Of a stretch of DNA of 9,741 nucleotides, positions 6,622 through 9,741 are shown piece after piece. Source of the DNA: Faecalibacterium sp. UBA1771 (GTDB lineage: Bacteria > Bacillota > Clostridia > Oscillospirales > Ruminococcaceae); contig DCGT01000040.1 in assembly GCA_002315315.1 (NCBI GenBank), forward strand, positions 1 to 9,741, read 5' to 3'. A model generated the notes under the pieces. That model saw nothing but the letters and a program-made list of their open reading frames with translations. It was not told the origin of the DNA and ran no database searches. The translations under genes were made by a program, and so were the position numbers. Within the stretch, counting starts at the first letter, position 1. Every line of letters begins with the position of its first letter.

Positions 6622-6650
6622 ATTTTACTTTATTTTATTCGTTATATCAA
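6622..6650 (-). promoter_or_regulatory. Promoter of the DUF1015 gene
   Basis: On the minus strand TTGATA (6650-6645) and TAAAAT (6627-6622) are separated by exactly 17 bases. The predicted start near 6615 leaves a leader of about 27 bases before the ATG at 6588. The -35 lies inside the spacer of the inverted repeat at 6635-6672, and the left repeat arm lies in the -35/-10 spacer. Confidence 0.7.
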
Positions 6651-6672
6651 CATAAAATATAAAAACGAATAA
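6635..6672. repeat. 9-base inverted repeat in the divergent promoter region, operator-like
   Basis: TTATTCGTT (6635-6643) and AACGAATAA (6664-6672) are perfect inverted copies separated by 20 A/T-rich bases. The left arm is within the DUF1015 promoter and the right arm ends four bases before the ilvE -35 hexamer. A dimeric or looping regulator could control both genes from it. It does not resemble a CodY box or a T-box leader. Confidence 0.45.
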
Positions 6673-6675
6673 TTA

Positions 6676-6704
6676 TTGATTTTTCTCACATTCATTGGTA
6701 TAAT
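6676..6704 (+). promoter_or_regulatory. Strong extended -10 promoter of ilvE
   Basis: TTGATT (6676-6681), a 17-base spacer and a perfect TATAAT (6699-6704) preceded by TGG (6696-6698) form an extended -10 sigma-A promoter. The predicted start near 6711 gives a leader of about 27 bases, too short for a T-box or a peptide attenuator. Confidence 0.88.
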
Positions 6705-6737
6705 CAGTTTAAATTACTAAAAAGGGGTTGAAAACAA

Positions 6738-7805
6738 ATGGAGCTTTCCATTAATCTTACCACACAGCCTAAAGAAATTCCCGCCGACGAGAGCAAGCTC
6801 GGCTTCGGAAATGTTTTTACCGACCATATGTTTGTGATGAACTACGACGAAGGCAAGGGATGGCATGACGCAAGAATCGTTCCTTACGCCCCCATCGCGC
6901 TCGACCCCGCCGCAATGGTTCTGCACTACGGTCAGGAGGTTTTCGAGGGACTCAAGGCCTATCGTACCGCCGACGGCAGTATTCAGCTTTTCCGCCCGCA
7001 GGAGAATTTTAAGCGTCTCAACAAGAGCAACGAGCGTCTTTGCATTCCCGCGATCGACGAGGAATTTGCACTGCACGCACTCAAGGAGCTTATCAAAATT
7101 GAAGAAAAATGGGTGCCGCACAGCAAAGACACCTCGCTGTATATCCGTCCGTTTATTATTGCTACAGACGCTCATCTCGGTGTTCGCCCCGCAAGCTCTT
7201 ATCTGTTTATCATAATTCTCTCACCGTCCGGCTCCTACTATGCCGGCGGACTCGCCCCCGTCAAGATTTACATCGAGGAGAACTATGTCCGCGCCGTCAA
7301 GGGAGGAATGGGCTTTGCCAAGACCGGCGGCAACTACGCCGCTTCGCTCAAATCTCAGGACGAGGCGAAGCATCAGGACTATTCGCAGGTTCTGTGGCTG
7401 GACGGCGTTCACCGCAAGTATATCGAGGAAGTCGGTGCTATGAACGTTTTCTTCAAAATTGCCGGTGAGGTCGTAACCCCCGCTCTCGAGGGAAGCATTC
7501 TGCCCGGTATTACCCGCAAGAGCGTTATTGAAATGCTTCAAAGCTGGGGCGAAAAGGTCACCGAAAAGAGAATTTCGGTCGATGACCTTGTGAAGGCTTT
7601 TGAGGACGGCACGTTTGAAGAGGCTTTCGGCAGCGGTACCGCCGCCGTCATCTCGCCTATCGGTATGCTCAAGGTAGGCGGCAAGGAATATACCATCAAC
7701 AACGGACAGATCGGTGCTATGTCGCAGAAGCTCTATGATGAGCTGACCGACCTGCAGTGGGGCAGAAAGCCCGACAGCTTCGGCTGGATAGAGAAAATAG
7801 ACTGA
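6738..7805 (+). CDS. ilvE: Branched-chain amino acid aminotransferase
   Basis: A PLP-dependent fold-type IV transaminase that moves amino groups between glutamate and the keto acids of valine, leucine and isoleucine, acting at the last step of synthesis or the first of breakdown. At 355 residues it belongs to the longer, eukaryote-like BCAT group (as in B. subtilis YwaA/YbgE). Visible residues: HYGQEVFEGLKAYR (63-76) substrate-pocket motif, the Schiff-base lysine Lys195 in FAKTGGNYAAS, Glu231 in EEVGAMN, which pairs with the PLP ring nitrogen, and FGSGTAA, which binds the cofactor phosphate. AAAGGGG at 6721-6727 lies ten bases before the ATG. It is monocistronic: own promoter, own terminator. 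No other ilv or leu gene is in the window, so regulation may be independent of the main pathway operon. Confidence 0.96.
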   Translation: MELSINLTTQPKEIPADESKLGFGNVFTDHMFVMNYDEGKGWHDARIVPYAPIALDPAAMVLHYGQEVFEGLKAYRTADGSIQLFRPQENFKRLNKSNERLCIPAIDEEFALHALKELIKIEEKWVPHSKDTSLYIRPFIIATDAHLGVRPASSYLFIIILSPSGSYYAGGLAPVKIYIEENYVRAVKGGMGFAKTGGNYAASLKSQDEAKHQDYSQVLWLDGVHRKYIEEVGAMNVFFKIAGEVVTPALEGSILPGITRKSVIEMLQSWGEKVTEKRISVDDLVKAFEDGTFEEAFGSGTAAVISPIGMLKVGGKEYTINNGQIGAMSQKLYDELTDLQWGRKPDSFGWIEKID

Positions 7806-7822
7806 TTTTTCAAGATTTTATG

Positions 7823-7861
7823 CCCGTCGGCACTTTGTGTCGGCGGGTTCTTTTCGTTTTT
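7823..7861 (+). terminator. Rho-independent terminator of ilvE
   Basis: An 11-base-pair stem (7823-7833 with 7837-7847, CCCGTCGGCAC paired to GTGTCGGCGGG with two G-U pairs) closes a TTT loop and is followed by the T-rich run TTCTTTTCGTTTTT. It starts 17 bases after the ilvE stop. Confidence 0.9.
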
Positions 7862-7882
7862 GCCTAAATAAAGCAAAATATA

Positions 7883-7911
7883 TTGAATTTTTTTGAAAAA
7901 TCCTATATAAT
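7883..7911 (+). promoter_or_regulatory. Promoter of the M23 peptidase gene
   Basis: TTGAAT (7883-7888), a 17-base spacer and a perfect TATAAT (7906-7911) form a near-consensus sigma-A promoter. The predicted start near 7918 gives a leader of about 65 bases, longer than the others in this window, and that leader folds. Confidence 0.85.
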
Positions 7912-7923
7912 AAACAACAAGTA

Positions 7924-7968
7924 TGCGGAAGTATAGAGCAGCTGCATGGTGCGGCTGATGCTTACGCA
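7924..7968 (+). promoter_or_regulatory. Long hairpin in the leader of the M23 peptidase gene
   Basis: Outer arms 7924-7934 and 7958-7968 pair over 11 positions (TGCGGAAGTAT against ATGCTTACGCA, with one G/A mismatch and one G-U pair). After a 4-base bulge (AGAG) the inner arms 7939-7945 and 7951-7957 pair over seven positions with one G-U pair, closing a 5-base loop ATGGT. It begins about six bases after the predicted start and ends just before the ribosome site AGGGGAG (7971-7977). It fits an mRNA-stabilising or translation-modulating element; I do not recognise a known riboswitch. Confidence 0.6.
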
Positions 7969-7983
7969 GAAGGGGAGATTCAG

Positions 7984-9741
7984 ATGACCGGCAAATACAA
8001 TACAGGTTCGATGAACACAGGCAGAAATCACCGCAGGCAAAAGGTGAGTACCGCACAGCTGTTGTCGTTTTTGATAGGATATTTCGATGACCAGCTTTAT
8101 TATCTCGGTGCGTCCATCGAACGTGAATTCAAAAATATTTTACGACATATAAGACATGGAATTGTTGCCGCTTTTAAGGGTATTTTCCGTGGATTATCAG
8201 TAGCTTTTTCGGCTTTGGGAAGCGGATTGGCGAATATTGCATCCGATATTGTCAATCCTTTTAAAAAGGCGGCACGAAGCACTAAAAGCTTTGTCGACGT
8301 AATGCAGGATTACAAGGATAAGGATATGCGCTCCCGCCGCAACAGAGTCGGGCAGTTTTTCCATTACGGCTGGATGTGGAATAAGCACCTTGTTGTGACC
8401 TTTCTCAACTATATGCTGCCGGTGACGGCACTTGTACTGTGCATTATCGTAATGTACAAGATTGCCAACCTCGACTATGCGCTGTCGGTAAGCTATAACG
8501 GACAGCTTGTCGGGTATGTTGCCGATGAGGCATCCTACGAATCTGCACAGAAAATATTAAAGGACAGAATCGTATATTCGGGCGGCGATGAAACCTGGAC
8601 AGCTAACGCACATTTGAGCGTTGTTGTTGCCGACAAGAGTATGCTGTCGACGCAGACCGCCATGGCAGACAATCTGCTGTCGGTATCAGGGACCGAAATC
8701 GCACAGGCGACGGGGTTGTATGTCGGAGGAGTATTTTACGGTGCTACCTCGGCAGGTGAGCTGCTCAGTGATACGATTGACAGCATTATTGCACCTTATG
8801 CCGAAGCGGCGGCTATCGATGGCTCTACCGTTGTCAAGTTCAGTCGCGACGTCGAGCTAATCGACGGAATTTATCCCGAGAGCAGTGTAGTGCCGTTTGA
8901 AACGCTTGAAAATCTTATATACTCGGGAGAAAAGCAGGATATCTACTACACCGTCGGCGAAAACGAAACGGCGGATAAGATAGCGTCCAAGAACGGTATA
9001 ACAATAGAACAGCTACAGGACCTCAATCCCGGCGTCAGTCTCGATGTAAGCAAGGGAGACGTTCTGCTCGTTGCGCGTTCCGAGTCGATTATAAATATTA
9101 AGGAATATAAGGTTGAGACCATTGTTACCAAGCTTGAGCATCGCACGGTCGTTCAAGAGGATACACGTTACCAGGTCGGATATGTTTATGAAATGGTAAC
9201 CGGTGAGGACGGAGAGCTGACCAGCACATACGAGGTCGAATATGAGAACGGTGAAGAGATAAGCCGCACGCTTGTTTCGGAGGAGATAACCAAGCCCGTT
9301 GTCAACACCGTTGTTGTCGCCGGAGCTCAGTCGGACGGTACGGTAAGCGTTATCGGAACAGGCTCGCTGTTCTGGCCTACAGGTCCGGGCTACAGCATTT
9401 CGAGAGGCTGGAACGGTATCCACAAGGGTATCGACATCGCCTGTGCAACAGGCACACCGCTTTATGCGGCGGATAACGGCACCGTTGTTGTTTCCGGCTG
9501 GACGAATACCGGCTACGGCTACTATATCATTGTCGACCACGGCAACGGTATGAAAACTCTGTACGGACATTGCAGTACGCTTATTGCCACTGTCGGTGAA
9601 GTTGTCCGGCGCGGACAGCTTATAGCGCTTATGGGCTCGACCGGCAACTCGACCGGTCCGCACATTCACTTTGAGGTGCGTTTGAACGATGTAAAGGTAC
9701 GGCTCCGGCGGTACTCTTACATCGTTCAAACGCACCTCAAA
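7984..9741 (+). CDS. Membrane-anchored LysM-G5-M23 peptidoglycan endopeptidase, runs off the window
   Basis: The frame is open for 586 codons to the last base. Architecture: residues 1-135 a basic, helix-rich cytoplasmic region; one transmembrane helix at about 137-158; an extracellular region 160-320 with no domain I can name; LysM at about 322-366 (YYTVGENETADKIASKNG...LNPG), binding peptidoglycan glycan; G5 at about 369-447; and a lysostaphin-type M23 domain from about 460. Zinc and catalytic residues are complete: His480 and Asp484 (HKGID), His529 (YGHC), His560 and His562 (HIH). It should cleave peptide cross-bridges in the wall during growth or separation. AGGGGAG at 7971-7977 fixes the ATG. 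The last 16 or so residues (from about base 9695) are unreliable, because the end is a fold-back inverted repeat; the domain should finish within a few residues of HFEVRLND. Confidence 0.92.
   Translation, partial: MTGKYNTGSMNTGRNHRRQKVSTAQLLSFLIGYFDDQLYYLGASIEREFKNILRHIRHGIVAAFKGIFRGLSVAFSALGSGLANIASDIVNPFKKAARSTKSFVDVMQDYKDKDMRSRRNRVGQFFHYGWMWNKHLVVTFLNYMLPVTALVLCIIVMYKIANLDYALSVSYNGQLVGYVADEASYESAQKILKDRIVYSGGDETWTANAHLSVVVADKSMLSTQTAMADNLLSVSGTEIAQATGLYVGGVFYGATSAGELLSDTIDSIIAPYAEAAAIDGSTVVKFSRDVELIDGIYPESSVVPFETLENLIYSGEKQDIYYTVGENETADKIASKNGITIEQLQDLNPGVSLDVSKGDVLLVARSESIINIKEYKVETIVTKLEHRTVVQEDTRYQVGYVYEMVTGEDGELTSTYEVEYENGEEISRTLVSEEITKPVVNTVVVAGAQSDGTVSVIGTGSLFWPTGPGYSISRGWNGIHKGIDIACATGTPLYAADNGTVVVSGWTNTGYGYYIIVDHGNGMKTLYGHCSTLIATVGEVVRRGQLIALMGSTGNSTGPHIHFEVRLNDVKVRLRRYSYIVQTHLK
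9670..9741. repeat. Perfect 25-base inverted repeat at the window end, probable fold-back artefact
   Basis: Arm 9670-9694 (beginning TTTGAGGTGCG, ending GATGTAA) is exactly the reverse complement of 9717-9741, around a 22-base spacer (9695-9716). The left arm encodes FEVRLNDV of the M23 catalytic core, so its exact mirror a few bases on is not expected in a real gene. The sequence stops precisely at the end of the right arm, typical of a contig ended by a chimeric hairpin read. Confidence 0.9.

Noticed and set aside
6705..6737. T-box or leader-peptide attenuator controlling ilvE
   Set aside because: The leader is only about 27 bases and holds no stem or short reading frame.
7924..7968. Known riboswitch (c-di-AMP, c-di-GMP or preQ1 type)
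   Set aside because: The element is a single bulged hairpin of 45 bases without the multi-helix layout or conserved loops of those classes.
9013..9735. 240-residue open frame on the minus strand
   Set aside because: It is the shadow of the M23 gene; its first residues exist only because the fold-back mirrors the catalytic core (MRLNDV...). No ribosome site and no family resemblance in the rest.

Overview
The window looks like chromosomal housekeeping DNA from a gut-type, low-to-mid GC clostridium (Bacillota, Clostridia, probably near Oscillospiraceae/Ruminococcaceae). The basis is strong Shine-Dalgarno sites, sigma-A-type promoters with TATAAT boxes, rho-independent terminators, and typical clostridial families (YqeG, the CD1247-type zinc-ribbon protein beside EF-P, DUF1015, a LysM-G5-M23 peptidase). 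The genus cannot be fixed from sequence alone. I found no tRNA, rRNA, insertion sequence, prophage or CRISPR array.

Layout. (1) 1-2270, plus strand: the 3' end of a YqeG-type HAD phosphatase gene, an endonuclease IV-like TIM-barrel gene overlapping it by one base, and an M24 Xaa-Pro aminopeptidase gene. They are packed as one operon. (2) 2338-3416: a promoter, the elongation factor P gene and a short acidic coiled-coil/zinc-ribbon gene. (3) 3440-5184: a stem-loop, a membrane-anchored SGNH/GDSL hydrolase, a Pro-Thr-rich tail cut off from the hydrolase by one in-frame TAA, a 97-residue membrane protein, and a strong terminator that can serve both strands. (4) 5215-6588, minus strand: a DUF1015 gene. 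(5) 6589-6737: a divergent promoter region with a 9+9 base inverted repeat, then ilvE (branched-chain aminotransferase) and its terminator. (6) 7883-9741: a consensus-like promoter, a strongly structured leader, and a membrane-anchored cell-wall peptidase gene that stays open to the last base.

How the genes relate: EF-P (relief of ribosome stalling at proline runs), Xaa-Pro aminopeptidase (cleavage before proline) and a hydrolase with a Pro-Thr tail lie close together. This is mostly the usual clostridial order around efp and not proof of one pathway. The SGNH hydrolase and the M23 peptidase both act outside the membrane, on or near the wall.

I see no convincing undescribed system. The two strongest observations concern sequence integrity. 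First, the last 72 bases are a perfect 25-base inverted repeat around a 22-base spacer. The right arm is the reverse complement of the M23 catalytic core, so this is most likely a fold-back assembly or library artefact, and the spacer reads as a more natural protein end on the opposite strand. Second, the TAA at 4622-4624 interrupts an otherwise continuous 445-codon hydrolase frame. The remaining observations are regulatory (divergent operator-like repeat, leader hairpin) or concern unusual residues.
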